DNA from: CADEED01 sp963842515
GTDB taxonomy: Bacteria; Pseudomonadota; Gammaproteobacteria; Steroidobacterales; Steroidobacteraceae
Direction of reading: 5' to 3'
DNA length: 64,000 bases
Assembly: GCA_963842515.1 (NCBI GenBank)
Contig: CAWJGO010000002.1
Location: 124,001 to 188,000, forward strand
Shown here: positions 38,312-47,262 of the stretch, piece after piece
How the letters are laid out: every line of letters begins with the position of its first letter
Position numbering within the stretch: the first letter of the stretch is position 1
The notes under the pieces: generated by a model
What the model was told of the DNA's origin: nothing
Databases searched by the model: none
What the model saw: only the letters and a program-made list of their open reading frames with translations
Made by a program: the position numbers and the translations under genes

Positions 38312-40228
38312 TTGAATGATTTGACGAAAAATATCCTGCTCTGGGTCGTTATCGTGATGGTGATGGTGGTGGTCTTCAGCCGCTACGTCCCCACCGGAAC
38401 CGAACCCACGCAGGTCTCTTATTCAGCCGTGCTCGAGGACGTGCGCAACAGCCGCGTCGAATCGGTCACGCTGCGCGGCGACGAAGTGCTCGGCGTCCGC
38501 AAGGACAAGACGCGTTTCAAGGCTTACAACCCGGAAACCGAGAACACGGCGCTCATCGGCCTGCTCGACAAGGCGCACGTCGATTTCAAAGGTGAGCCGC
38601 CAAAGCAGCCTAACTTCCTCATGCAGTTGTTGTTGCAGCTCGCGCCCGCGTTGCTGCTCATCCTCGTGTTCGTCTACATGCTGCGCCAGATGCAGGGCTC
38701 GGCTGGTGGTCGCGGTGCGATGTCATTCGGCAAGAGCCGCGCAAGATTGCTCGGCGAAGACCAGGTCAATGTCACGTTCGCGGATGTCGCCGGCGTGGAA
38801 GAGGCCAAGCAGGAAGTGAGCGAAATCGTCGACTTCCTCAAAGACCCCGGCAAGTTCCAGAAGCTCGGCGGCAAGATTCCGAAGGGCGTCCTCATGGTGG
38901 GCTCACCGGGAACGGGTAAGACGCTCCTCGCGCGCGCCATCGCCGGCGAAGCCAAGGTGCCGTTCTTCACCATTTCCGGTTCCGACTTCGTCGAGATGTT
39001 CGTCGGTGTCGGTGCCTCGCGCGTACGCGATATGTTCGAGCAGGCGAAGAAACACGCGCCTTGCATCATCTTCATCGACGAAATCGACGCCGTGGGCCGC
39101 CATCGTGGCGCTGGACTTGGCGGTGGTCATGACGAGCGCGAGCAGACACTGAACCAGTTGCTGGTCGAGATGGATGGTTTCGAAGGCAACGAAGGCATCA
39201 TCGTCATCGCCGCGACCAACCGGCCCGACGTGCTCGACCCGGCGCTGCTGCGCCCGGGCCGCTTCGATCGCCAGGTCGTGGTGCCGCTGCCCGACGTGCG
39301 TGGCCGCGAGCAGATCCTGCGAGTGCACATGCGCAAGGTGCCGCTGGGCGATGACGTGAAGCCCGCGTACATTGCGCGCGGCACACCGGGGTTCTCCGGC
39401 GCCGACCTCGCCAATCTGGTCAACGAGGCCGCGCTGTTCGCCGCCCGGGCGAACAAGCGCATCGTCACCATGGACGAGCTCGAGCGCGCCAAAGACAAGA
39501 TCATGATGGGTGCCGAACGCCGCTCGATGGTCATGAGCGAGAAAGAGAAGCTCAATACCGCGTTTCACGAGGCGGGCCACGCAATCGTGGGCGTGAACCT
39601 TCCGGAACATGATCCCGTATACAAGGTGACCATCATTCCGCGCGGCCGCGCGCTGGGCGTCACCTTCTTCCTGCCCGAGGAAGACCGCTACAGCTACAGC
39701 AAGCAGCGCCTCGAATCTTCGATCGCCAGTTTGTTTGGCGGCCGCATCGCCGAGGAGCTCGCTTTCGGACCCGAGGCCGTGACTACCGGCGCTTCGAACG
39801 ACATCGAGCGCGCCACCATGCTTGCCCGCAACATGGTCACCAAGTGGGGCCTGTCGGACAAGCTTGGACCGCTGACGTATTCGGAAGAGAGCGGAGAAGT
39901 GTTCCTCGGCCGTCAGGTCACGCAGCACAAGCAGGTCTCCGACGAAACCGCGCACGTCATCGACGTCGAAGTGCGGCGTGTCATCGATACCGCATACCGC
40001 AAGGCGCAGAACATCCTCGAGACCAATCGCGACAAACTCGACGCGATGGCCGCGGCGCTCATCAAATACGAGACCATCGACGAAAACCAGATCAAGGACA
40101 TCATGGCAGGGCGCGCGCCGAAACCGCCCGCCGATTGGGATGATTCGGTCGGCACTCCGCCGCCGAAACGCCCGGAAGGCGAGGCCGACGGTGGTTCCAA
40201 GATCGGCTCGCCTGCCGGGCAACACTAA
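38312..40228 (+). CDS. ftsH: ATP-dependent zinc metalloprotease FtsH
   Basis: A 638-residue inner-membrane AAA protease that degrades sigma-32, LpxC and unassembled membrane proteins. Two transmembrane helices (about residues 5-24 and 95-117) flank the periplasmic domain. The AAA module has Walker A GSPGTGKT (Ser instead of the usual Pro), Walker B CIIFIDEIDAVG and SRH ATNRPDVLDPALLRPGRFDRQV (in parts). The zinc site HEAGH (about 416-420) is intact. I favour the TTG at 38312 (MNDLTKNILLW, preceded by GAGGGTAAG); ATG 38279 would add 11 residues and has no Shine-Dalgarno. Confidence 0.97.
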   Translation: MNDLTKNILLWVVIVMVMVVVFSRYVPTGTEPTQVSYSAVLEDVRNSRVESVTLRGDEVLGVRKDKTRFKAYNPETENTALIGLLDKAHVDFKGEPPKQPNFLMQLLLQLAPALLLILVFVYMLRQMQGSAGGRGAMSFGKSRARLLGEDQVNVTFADVAGVEEAKQEVSEIVDFLKDPGKFQKLGGKIPKGVLMVGSPGTGKTLLARAIAGEAKVPFFTISGSDFVEMFVGVGASRVRDMFEQAKKHAPCIIFIDEIDAVGRHRGAGLGGGHDEREQTLNQLLVEMDGFEGNEGIIVIAATNRPDVLDPALLRPGRFDRQVVVPLPDVRGREQILRVHMRKVPLGDDVKPAYIARGTPGFSGADLANLVNEAALFAARANKRIVTMDELERAKDKIMMGAERRSMVMSEKEKLNTAFHEAGHAIVGVNLPEHDPVYKVTIIPRGRALGVTFFLPEEDRYSYSKQRLESSIASLFGGRIAEELAFGPEAVTTGASNDIERATMLARNMVTKWGLSDKLGPLTYSEESGEVFLGRQVTQHKQVSDETAHVIDVEVRRVIDTAYRKAQNILETNRDKLDAMAAALIKYETIDENQIKDIMAGRAPKPPADWDDSVGTPPPKRPEGEADGGSKIGSPAGQH

Positions 40229-40260
40229 GTCTCACTAGCTCTCAACGACGGACGTTCGCG

Positions 40261-41118
40261 ATGAGCACCGTCGCTCACTGGCAATGCCGGGATCGGATTC
40301 TCGATCTCGGCAATCCCGTGGTGATGGGTGTCCTCAACGTGACGCCTGATTCCTTCTCGGACGGTGGCCGCTTCGGCGAGCGCGACTCGGCACTGGCCCA
40401 GGCGCGCCGCATGATCGAGGCGGGCGCGGCCATCGTCGACATCGGTGGTGAGTCGACACGTCCTGGCGCCGCACCAGCCGCTGCCGACGAGGAGCTCGCG
40501 CGTGTCGTGCCGGTGATCGAAGCATTGCGGCGCGAATCGCCGATATTCATTTCCGTCGACACCAGCAAACCCGAGGTCATGCGTGCCGCGTGCGACGCGG
40601 GCGCCGATATCGTCAACGACGTTCGTGCGCTGCGCGAGCCGGGAGCGCTTGCCGCCGCCGCGCACTCGCGCGCCGGCATCTGCCTCATGCACATGAAAGG
40701 CGAGCCGCGCACCATGCAGGTGGCGCCGCATTACGAGGACGTCGTCGCCGAAGTCGAGGAATTTCTCGCGGAGCGGATCGCCGAATGTCGCGCCGCGGGC
40801 ATCGACAAGGAATGCCTTGCAATCGATCCGGGCTTTGGCTTCGGCAAACGGGACGTAGATAACCTCGAGCTGCTCAAACAACTTCGCCGTCTGGGCGAGC
40901 TCGGCGTACCGCTGGCGGTGGGACTGTCGCGCAAATCCATGCTCGCAACGCTCACTGGTCGAGCAGTCGATGATCGAACTGCGGGCAGCGTCGCATTGGC
41001 CGCCATTGCGGTTCTCAACGGAGCGCGTATCGTGCGCGCCCACGACGTGGCAGCCACGGTCGACGCGATCCGCGTGGCCGCCGCAGTCGCGCAGGGAGTG
41101 AATTTCGATGGCACGTAA
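40261..41118 (+). CDS. folP: Dihydropteroate synthase
   Basis: A 285-residue TIM-barrel enzyme joining p-aminobenzoate to hydroxymethyl-dihydropterin pyrophosphate in folate synthesis, the sulfonamide target. Both signatures are present: VMGVLNVTPDSFSDGGRF (about residues 21-38) and ESTRPGAAPAAADEE (about 62-76). The catalytic Lys/Arg region VGLSRKSMLATLTGR and the ending VRAHDVAATVDAI are as expected. It lies 32 bases after ftsH and overlaps glmM by 11 bases, the conserved ftsH-folP-glmM order. Confidence 0.97.
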   Translation: MSTVAHWQCRDRILDLGNPVVMGVLNVTPDSFSDGGRFGERDSALAQARRMIEAGAAIVDIGGESTRPGAAPAAADEELARVVPVIEALRRESPIFISVDTSKPEVMRAACDAGADIVNDVRALREPGALAAAAHSRAGICLMHMKGEPRTMQVAPHYEDVVAEVEEFLAERIAECRAAGIDKECLAIDPGFGFGKRDVDNLELLKQLRRLGELGVPLAVGLSRKSMLATLTGRAVDDRTAGSVALAAIAVLNGARIVRAHDVAATVDAIRVAAAVAQGVNFDGT

Positions 41119-42442
41119 GTATTTCGGCACCGATGGGGTGCGTGGCCGGGTCGGCGAACATCCCATGACGGTGGATTTCGCACTGCGCCTCGCGAGCGCC
41201 GCAGCCCGCGTGCTGGCGCCCCTTGGCGGCACCGTGCTCATCGGCAAGGACACTCGGCTGTCGGGATACATGTTCGAGGCCGCACTCGAGGCCGGCTTCG
41301 TCGCCGCGGGTGTCAACGTCATGTTGATCGGGCCTCTGCCCACACCTGGCATCGCCTATCTAACGCGCAAGTTCGATTGCAATTTCGGCATCGTGATCAG
41401 CGCGTCTCACAATTTGTATGACGACAATGGCATCAAGTTTTTTGACGCCGACGGCGGCAAGCTTTCGGATGAAATCGAAGAAGCCATCGAGGCCGAGCTC
41501 GACAGCGGCCCGATCACACGTTCGTCGGTGGACCTGGGCCGTGCCTCGCGCGTCGACAAGTCGCGCCGCCACTATCAGGACTTCTGTCGCGAGTCGCTTC
41601 CCAAGGGCATGACGCTCGAGGGGATGAAACTCGTCGTCGATTGTGCAAACGGTGCTGGCTACAAAGTGGTGCCGCGCACACTCACCGATCTTGGCGCGGA
41701 GATCATTCCGATCGGCTGCTCGCCGAACGGCCGCAACATCAATGACGGCTGCGGCTCGACCGCGCCGGGTCTCTTGCAGCTCACGGTTCCTGGCGTGCGT
41801 GCCGCCGCGGGAATCGCGCTCGACGGCGATGGCGATCGGCTGGTGATGGTCGATGGCCTTGGCCGCGTCGTCGACGGCGACCAGCTCATCTACATCATTG
41901 CGACTGCGCGCAAGCGCGCCGGAACGCTCCGCGGTCCGGTGGTCGGGACGGTGATGAGCAACCTGGGGCTCGAAGTGGCGCTGCGCGAGCAGGGCATTGA
42001 ATTCAAGCGCGCGCAGGTGGGCGACCGATATGTCCTGGCCATGCTGCGCGACACCGGCGGATCGCTCGGTGGCGAGTCCTCCGGGCACATCCTCCTGCTC
42101 GACAAGACCACGACTGGGGACGCGCTCATGGCCGGGCTGCAGGTGCTCGCGGTGATGCGTGAAACGGGGCAGGCACTGGCAGAGCTGGCGGCCGGCATGA
42201 CCCGCTTCCCGCAGACCATGATCAACGTCAAAGTGGCGCGCAAATTCGACCCGAAGACCGTTCCGGAAGTAGAGGACACGGTGCAAAGGGTGAGCCTGCG
42301 CTTAGGCGATGACGGCCGCGTGGTCCTGCGGGCCTCGGGCACCGAGCCCGTCATCCGCGTAATGGTCGAGGCACGCGACGAGACCGATACCGTGCGTTGT
42401 GCCGAGGAAATCGCTGCCGTAGTCCGCCGCGTTGCGTCCTGA
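41108..42442 (+). CDS. glmM: Phosphoglucosamine mutase
   Basis: A 444-residue alpha-D-phosphohexomutase converting glucosamine 6-phosphate to glucosamine 1-phosphate for peptidoglycan and LPS. The phosphoserine loop is GIVISASHN (S100), the metal-binding loop is DGDGDRLVMVDG (about 237-248), the sugar loop is GGESSGH and the phosphate-binding loop RASGTEPVIRVMVEA. It starts inside the end of folP, so it is coupled to it. Confidence 0.98.
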   Translation: MARKYFGTDGVRGRVGEHPMTVDFALRLASAAARVLAPLGGTVLIGKDTRLSGYMFEAALEAGFVAAGVNVMLIGPLPTPGIAYLTRKFDCNFGIVISASHNLYDDNGIKFFDADGGKLSDEIEEAIEAELDSGPITRSSVDLGRASRVDKSRRHYQDFCRESLPKGMTLEGMKLVVDCANGAGYKVVPRTLTDLGAEIIPIGCSPNGRNINDGCGSTAPGLLQLTVPGVRAAAGIALDGDGDRLVMVDGLGRVVDGDQLIYIIATARKRAGTLRGPVVGTVMSNLGLEVALREQGIEFKRAQVGDRYVLAMLRDTGGSLGGESSGHILLLDKTTTGDALMAGLQVLAVMRETGQALAELAAGMTRFPQTMINVKVARKFDPKTVPEVEDTVQRVSLRLGDDGRVVLRASGTEPVIRVMVEARDETDTVRCAEEIAAVVRRVAS

Positions 42443-42460
42443 GGGACGCGCCGCTATCAT
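42432..42460 (+). promoter_or_regulatory. Sigma-70 promoter for tpiA-secG-tRNA-Leu
   Basis: TTGCGT (42432-42437), a 17-base spacer and TATCAT (42455-42460), followed by a GC-rich CCCGCCCC discriminator typical of growth-rate/stringently controlled promoters. It overlaps the glmM stop codon. A start near 42467 gives a leader of about 40 bases. Confidence 0.5.
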
Positions 42461-42507
42461 CCCGCCCCTTTTTTGAGCGGCCCAAAAGGCAGCAAACGGC
42501 TTCAAAC

Positions 42508-43260
42508 ATGCGCCGCCAGATCATCGCAGGCAACTGGAAAATGCACGGCTCGCGCGCGGAAAACGCGGCGTTGGTGGAATCCATCGTGCACAAGCTGCCG
42601 AATTCCTCGGCGGAGGTGTGGGTGTGTCCACCTTTCGTCTATCTCGCCGAATTGAGCCGTGCGCTGAGCGGTTCTCGCGTCAGCCTGGGGTCCCAGGACG
42701 TCTGCGCGGAAACCCAGGGAGCGTTCACGGGCGAAGTGTCCTCTGCCATGTTGAAGGATGTGGGCTGCGCGGGTTCGATCGTGGGACATTCGGAACGCCG
42801 CGCCTTGTTCGGCGAGACCGACCAGCTGGTGGCGCGCAAATTCGCCGCAGTACTCAGCGCCGGCATGACGCCGATCCTGTGTGTCGGTGAGCAGCTCGCC
42901 GAGCGCGAGGCCGGCCGCACCTTCGAGGTGATCGACCGACAGCTCGATGCGGTGCTCGATTTGTCGGGTGTCGCCGCGTTTTCACGCGCGGTCATCGCCT
43001 ACGAGCCCGTGTGGGCCATCGGCACCGGCAAGACCGCGAGCCCCCAGCAGGCCGAAGAAGTGCACGCCCACATCCGTGCGCGCATCGCGGGTCGCGATGC
43101 TAAGATCGCCGCCCTCGTGCGCATCCAGTACGGTGGCAGCGTCAAGGCCGCGAACGCCGCGGAACTCTTTTCGATGCCGAACGTGGACGGCGGACTCATC
43201 GGTGGCGCTTCGCTCAAAGCCGACGACTTCCTGGCTATCGTCGCTGCGGCTCGCGCCTGA
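42508..43260 (+). CDS. tpiA: Triosephosphate isomerase
   Basis: A 250-residue TIM-barrel enzyme interconverting dihydroxyacetone phosphate and glyceraldehyde 3-phosphate. Catalytic Lys is in GNWKMHG (K11), the electrophilic His in GHSERRALFGE (about H94), the base Glu in AYEPVWAIGTGK (about E166), and the phosphate loop IQYGGSVKAANA near the end. ATG 42508 is clear from the family start. secG follows 15 bases later. Confidence 0.98.
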   Translation: MRRQIIAGNWKMHGSRAENAALVESIVHKLPNSSAEVWVCPPFVYLAELSRALSGSRVSLGSQDVCAETQGAFTGEVSSAMLKDVGCAGSIVGHSERRALFGETDQLVARKFAAVLSAGMTPILCVGEQLAEREAGRTFEVIDRQLDAVLDLSGVAAFSRAVIAYEPVWAIGTGKTASPQQAEEVHAHIRARIAGRDAKIAALVRIQYGGSVKAANAAELFSMPNVDGGLIGGASLKADDFLAIVAAARA

Positions 43261-43275
43261 ACTAGGTACACAAAG

Positions 43276-43650
43276 ATGTTGCGAACGGTTCTCACAATCC
43301 TGCAGGTTCTTTCGGCTTTCGCCATCGTCGGCCTCGTCTTGTTGCAAAGAGGCAAGGGCGCGGATGCGGGTGCCGGCTTCGGCGCGGGCGCGTCGGGCAC
43401 GGTGTTCGGCGCGCGCGGCGCGACCACTGGCCTGTCCCGCATGACGGCGATTTTCGCCGCGATCTTCATGCTGAACAGCCTTTGCCTCACGTATTTGTTC
43501 CAGCGCGACGCCCGCGCGCAGCCGGCCTCGCTGCTCGACCAGGTGCCGGTCACCGAAGCGCCTGCGCCCGCGGCTCCTGCGCCCGGCATCGACGCGAACG
43601 CGGTTCCCGTGCCTGCGGAACCGGTGGAGCAGGCTCCCCCGAAGCCGTGA
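43276..43650 (+). CDS. secG: Protein translocase subunit SecG
   Basis: A 124-residue SecYEG subunit with two transmembrane helices (about residues 3-24 and 53-73). Between them is the family loop LLQRGKGADAGAGFGAGASGTVFGARG (in parts), preceded by LVLLQRGKG. The C-terminal 40 residues are an Ala/Pro-rich extension (VTEAPAPAAPAPG), common in high-GC gammaproteobacteria. It is followed by tRNA-Leu, as in E. coli. Confidence 0.95.
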   Translation: MLRTVLTILQVLSAFAIVGLVLLQRGKGADAGAGFGAGASGTVFGARGATTGLSRMTAIFAAIFMLNSLCLTYLFQRDARAQPASLLDQVPVTEAPAPAAPAPGIDANAVPVPAEPVEQAPPKP

Positions 43651-43690
43651 ACCCGGCGCGCGCAAGATTTACCTGAAGATTTGCAAGTAC

Positions 43691-43775
43691 GCCGACGTGG
43701 TGGAATTGGTAGACACACTAGCTTGAGGGGCTAGCGGAGTGATCCGTGGGAGTTCGAGTCTCCCCGTCGGCACCA
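43691..43775 (+). tRNA. leuU: tRNA-Leu (anticodon GAG)
   Basis: An 85-nt class II tRNA. Acceptor GCCGACG pairs with CGTCGGC, discriminator A and CCA are encoded. The anticodon arm is CTAGC-TTGAGGG-GCTAG with anticodon GAG, reading CUC/CUU. A long variable arm (CGGAGTGATCCG) confirms a leucine-type tRNA, and the T loop is TTCGAGT. Its place just after secG matches E. coli leuU. Confidence 0.97.
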
Positions 43776-43816
43776 TCGTTTTCCTTATCCCTGTTACAAT
43801 CGCGCCCGAATTTTCC

Positions 43817-43859
43817 GGGGGCGGTTGTCTCTCATCGTTGAGAGGTTGCTGCCCCTTTT
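43817..43859 (+). terminator. Intrinsic-terminator-like hairpin between tRNA-Leu and nuoA
   Basis: GGGGC (43817-43821) pairs with GCCCC (43851-43855); inside, CTCTCA and TGAGAG close a TCGT loop. A TTTT run follows. It lies 42 bases after the tRNA and 50 before nuoA, so it could end the tpiA-secG-tRNA transcript or attenuate read-through into nuo. Downstream, the octamer GATTTAGG is directly repeated at 43879 and 43892 (13 bases apart) in the presumed nuo promoter area. Confidence 0.6.
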
Positions 43860-43908
43860 CGTGACGGTGCTTGGTTGTGATTTAGGCTGACGATTTAGGG
43901 TTCACAGG

Positions 43909-44277
43909 ATGCTTGCCAACTACCTGCCCGTTCTGATTTTTCTCACCGTCGCGACGGGTGTTGCGCTCGTCCTGATGACTCTCGGCCTGATAATCGGCCG
44001 CTGGCAGGCGCGCGCCAAGAATGACGCGCAGAAACTCTCCCCATATGAATGCGGTTTCGAGGCCTTCGAAGACAGCCGCATGAAATTCGACGTGCGTTAC
44101 TACCTCGTCGCCATTCTGTTCATCATCTTCGACCTGGAAATCGCCTTCCTGTTTCCCTGGGCCGTGGTGCTCGACAGCATCGGCACCTTCGGTCTCGTGT
44201 CCATGGGCATCTTCCTGTTCATCCTCGTGGTGGGCTTCATCTACGAATGGAAGAAGGGAGCGCTCGAGTGGGATTAG
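43909..44277 (+). CDS. nuoA: NADH-quinone oxidoreductase subunit A
   Basis: A 122-residue membrane subunit of complex I with three transmembrane helices. The conserved loop SPYECGFEAFEDSRMKFDVRYYLVA (in parts), including the Cys-Gly-Phe near the quinone entry, is intact. First gene of the 14-gene nuo operon; its last 10 bases overlap nuoB. Confidence 0.97.
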   Translation: MLANYLPVLIFLTVATGVALVLMTLGLIIGRWQARAKNDAQKLSPYECGFEAFEDSRMKFDVRYYLVAILFIIFDLEIAFLFPWAVVLDSIGTFGLVSMGIFLFILVVGFIYEWKKGALEWD

Positions 44278-44774
44278 AAGAGCAGAGCCCTGAAAGCGCA
44301 GGCCAGGAATTCGCGGAACGCGGCTTCCTGACTACTTCGGTCGATACCGTGATGAACTGGGCCCGCACCGGCTCTTTGTGGCCAATGACATTCGGTCTCG
44401 CCTGCTGTGCCGTCGAGATGATGCACGCCGGTGCTTCGCGCTATGACCTCGATCGTTTCGGCGTGGTGTTCCGGCCGAGTCCGCGTCAGTCGGATGTCAT
44501 GATCGTCGCCGGAACGCTGGTGAACAAAATGGCGCCAGCGCTGCGCAAGGTCTATGACCAGATGCCCGAGCCGCGCTGGGTCATCTCCATGGGCTCCTGC
44601 GCCAACGGTGGTGGCTACTATCACTACTCCTACGCGGTGGTCCGCGGTTGCGATCGCATCGTGCCGGTGGATGTGTACGTGCCGGGCTGCCCGCCAACCG
44701 CCGAGGCCTTGCTCTACGGCATCATCCAGCTGCAGAAAAAGATCGAGCGCACGAGCACCATTGCGCGAGCATGA
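44268..44774 (+). CDS. nuoB: NADH-quinone oxidoreductase subunit B
   Basis: A 168-residue peripheral-arm subunit carrying cluster N2, the last iron-sulfur centre before quinone. Ligands are seen in LACCAVEMMH (tandem Cys), ISMGSCANGGG and VPGCPPTAEALLYG. The start is GTG 44268, inside the end of nuoA, with AGGGAG upstream. It overlaps nuoC by 4 bases. Confidence 0.97.
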   Translation: MGLEEQSPESAGQEFAERGFLTTSVDTVMNWARTGSLWPMTFGLACCAVEMMHAGASRYDLDRFGVVFRPSPRQSDVMIVAGTLVNKMAPALRKVYDQMPEPRWVISMGSCANGGGYYHYSYAVVRGCDRIVPVDVYVPGCPPTAEALLYGIIQLQKKIERTSTIARA

Positions 44775-45466
44775 TCAACGACTCCACACCAAGCATTGTT
44801 GCGCTCGCAGCGCTCGTCGAAGCCCGCGTGCCGGGTCTGTTACAGCGCGCCCCGTCGTTGCCCGATGAGCTTGGATATGAAGTGCAGCCGGAGAATCTCA
44901 AAGAGGTCTGCCTGGCGCTGCGCGACACACCCGGGCTGAAATTCGAAATCCTCGTCGATGTCGCCGGCGTCGACTATCTTGAATACGGCACGACCGAGTG
45001 GAAAACCTATTCGGCCACCTCATCGGGTTTCAGCCGTGGTGTCAGCCGCAGCGGTGTGCGCCTGCCGCACGATGGCGCGCGTTTCGCAGTGGCCTATCAC
45101 CTGCTGTCGATCACTCACAACCAGCGCCTGCGCCTGCGTTCGCGCTGCGTGGACGCTGAAGATCCCACCATCGATTCGGTGGTCGACATCTGGCCGGGCG
45201 CCAACTGGTTCGAGCGCGAGGCGTTCGACCTGTTCGGCATCCTCTTCAATGGCCACCCTGATTTGCGCCGCATCCTCACCGACTACGGCTTCATCGGGCA
45301 CCCGTTCCGCAAGGATTTCCCGCTGATCGGCAACGTCGAGGTGCGTTACGACGCCGACAAGCAGCGCGTCGTGTACGAGCCGGTATCGATCGAGCCGCGC
45401 ACGCTGGTGCCGAAGGTCATCCGCGATGACAACCGTTACGACCCGGCGCTGAAGGCCCAGAAGTAA
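44771..45466 (+). CDS. nuoC: NADH-quinone oxidoreductase subunit C
   Basis: A 231-residue peripheral-arm (30 kDa) subunit. The family motif is in ANWFEREAFDLFGILFNGHPDLRRILTDYGF (in parts), followed by HPFRKDFPL. It is separate from nuoD, unlike the fused nuoCD of E. coli. It shares one base with the nuoD start. Confidence 0.97.
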   Translation: MINDSTPSIVALAALVEARVPGLLQRAPSLPDELGYEVQPENLKEVCLALRDTPGLKFEILVDVAGVDYLEYGTTEWKTYSATSSGFSRGVSRSGVRLPHDGARFAVAYHLLSITHNQRLRLRSRCVDAEDPTIDSVVDIWPGANWFEREAFDLFGILFNGHPDLRRILTDYGFIGHPFRKDFPLIGNVEVRYDADKQRVVYEPVSIEPRTLVPKVIRDDNRYDPALKAQK

Positions 45467-46719
45467 TGAACGAGATCCGCAATTTCACGATGAACTTCGG
45501 TCCGCAGCATCCAGCGGCGCACGGCGTATTGCGTCTGGTGCTGGAGATGGACGGCGAGGTCATCCAGAAAGCCGATCCGCACATCGGTCTGCTGCACCGG
45601 GGCACCGAAAAGCTCGCCGAGTCGAAGCCATTCAATCAGTCGATCGGCTACATGGACCGGCTCGACTACGTCTCGATGATGTGCAACGAGCACGCCTACG
45701 TGATGGCCATCGAGCGATTGTTAGGCATCACCGTCCCGGTGCGCGCGCAATACATCCGCGTGATGTTCGACGAAGTGACTCGCGTGTTGAACCATTTGAT
45801 GTGGCTCGGCGCGCATGCACTCGACATCGGCGCGATGACGGTCTTCCTGCTCGCCTTCAAGGAACGCGAAGACCTCATGGATTGCTACGAAGCGGTTTCC
45901 GGTACGCGCATGCACGCCACCTATTACCGGCCGGGCGGGGTGTTTCGCGACTTGCCGGACTCCATGCCGAAGTACCAGGCATCGAAGTGGCGCACGAAGA
46001 AGAATGCCGATTCGATGAACGAGGCGCGCCAGGGTTCGCTGCTCGATTTTCTGGACGCGTTCGTCGAGCGTTTTCCCAAGGCCATCGACGAATACGAAAC
46101 CCTGCTCACCGACAATCGCATCTGGAAGCAGCGCACGGTCAACATCGGCGTGGTCAGCCCGGAACGAGCGATGGCGCTGGGGTTCACCGGCCCCATGTTG
46201 CGTGGCTCGGGCGTCGTCTGGGATTTGCGCAAGAAGCAGCCCTACGAAATCTACGACCAGCTCGAATTCGACATTCCCGTGGGCCTCAACGGCGATTGCT
46301 ACGACCGTTACCTGGTACGCATCGAAGAGCTGCGGCAGAGCACGCGCCTCGTCAAGCAATGCCTGGAGTGGCTGCGCCGCAATCCCGGCCCGGTGATGGT
46401 CGATGAACGCAAGGTGCGGCCGCCGCGGCGCGAAGAAATGAAAGGCGATATGGAATCGCTCATCCATCACTTCAAGTTGTTCACCGAAGGTTATTCGGTG
46501 CCCGAAGGTGAAACCTACGCCGCGGTCGAGGCGCCCAAGGGCGAATTCGGCATCTACCTGATTTCCGATGGCGCCAACAAGCCCTACCGCCTGAAGTGCC
46601 GCGCGCCCGGATTCGCGCATCTGTCGGCGCTCGAGGAAATGACCAAGGGCCACATGCTCGCGGACGTGGTTGCGGTCATCGGTACGCAAGACATCGTGTT
46701 TGGAGAGGTGGATCGATGA
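45466..46719 (+). CDS. nuoD: NADH-quinone oxidoreductase subunit D
   Basis: A 417-residue peripheral-arm (49 kDa) subunit that forms the quinone site with NuoB. Conserved parts are MNFGPQHPAAHGVLRLVLE (with the quinone-contact His), IGLLHRGTEKLAE, RLDYVSMMCNEHAY and the C-terminal GEFGIYLISDG and DIVFGEVDR ending. Overlaps nuoE by 4 bases. Confidence 0.98.
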   Translation: MNEIRNFTMNFGPQHPAAHGVLRLVLEMDGEVIQKADPHIGLLHRGTEKLAESKPFNQSIGYMDRLDYVSMMCNEHAYVMAIERLLGITVPVRAQYIRVMFDEVTRVLNHLMWLGAHALDIGAMTVFLLAFKEREDLMDCYEAVSGTRMHATYYRPGGVFRDLPDSMPKYQASKWRTKKNADSMNEARQGSLLDFLDAFVERFPKAIDEYETLLTDNRIWKQRTVNIGVVSPERAMALGFTGPMLRGSGVVWDLRKKQPYEIYDQLEFDIPVGLNGDCYDRYLVRIEELRQSTRLVKQCLEWLRRNPGPVMVDERKVRPPRREEMKGDMESLIHHFKLFTEGYSVPEGETYAAVEAPKGEFGIYLISDGANKPYRLKCRAPGFAHLSALEEMTKGHMLADVVAVIGTQDIVFGEVDR

Positions 46720-47258
46720 CGCATGTCGTCAGTACGGCGGATGGCGGAACCTTCGAGCCCGTGCTCGGCGAAAAGTCGCGCGGGCTCAACGAACATACGC
46801 GTCACGAGATCGATGAATGGATCGGCCGTTTCCCGACGGGGCGGCAGCGCTCGGCGGTGCTCTCGGCACTGCGATTCACGCAGGAACAGAACAACGGCTT
46901 CCTCACGCCCGAGCTCATGGACGGCGTGGCTGAATATCTGCGGCTTCCGCCCATCCAGGTGTACGAAGTCGCGAGCTTCTATTCGATGTTCGAGACGCAT
47001 CCTTGTGGCCGGCATCACGTCAGCATCTGTACCAACATCAGCTGCATGCTGAATGGCGCCGAAGACCTGGTTGCGCACTGCGAAAGGAAACTCGGCATCA
47101 AGCTCGGCGAGAGCACCGCCGACGGGCGCATCTTCCTCAAGAAGGAAGAAGAGTGTCTCGCGGCCTGCACCGGCGCGCCGATGATGATGGTCGATCACGA
47201 ATTCCACGAGTACCTGACGCCCGAGAAGGTCGACAAGGTTCTCGACGAGCTGAAGTAG
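46716..47258 (+). CDS. nuoE: NADH-quinone oxidoreductase subunit E
   Basis: A 180-residue (24 kDa) thioredoxin-fold subunit with the [2Fe-2S] cluster N1a. The four Cys ligands are in SICTNISCML and EECLAACTGAPMM. ATG 46716 overlaps the nuoD stop (ATGA); the N-terminal 24 residues are variable. Confidence 0.97.
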   Translation: MTHVVSTADGGTFEPVLGEKSRGLNEHTRHEIDEWIGRFPTGRQRSAVLSALRFTQEQNNGFLTPELMDGVAEYLRLPPIQVYEVASFYSMFETHPCGRHHVSICTNISCMLNGAEDLVAHCERKLGIKLGESTADGRIFLKKEEECLAACTGAPMMMVDHEFHEYLTPEKVDKVLDELK

Positions 47259-47262
47259 CCTT

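Noticed and set aside
42434..42449. GCGTCC/GGACGC hairpin across the glmM stop as a terminator
   Set aside because: It has no adjacent T tract and overlaps the -35 and spacer of the tpiA promoter; a short stem like this is common by chance at high GC.
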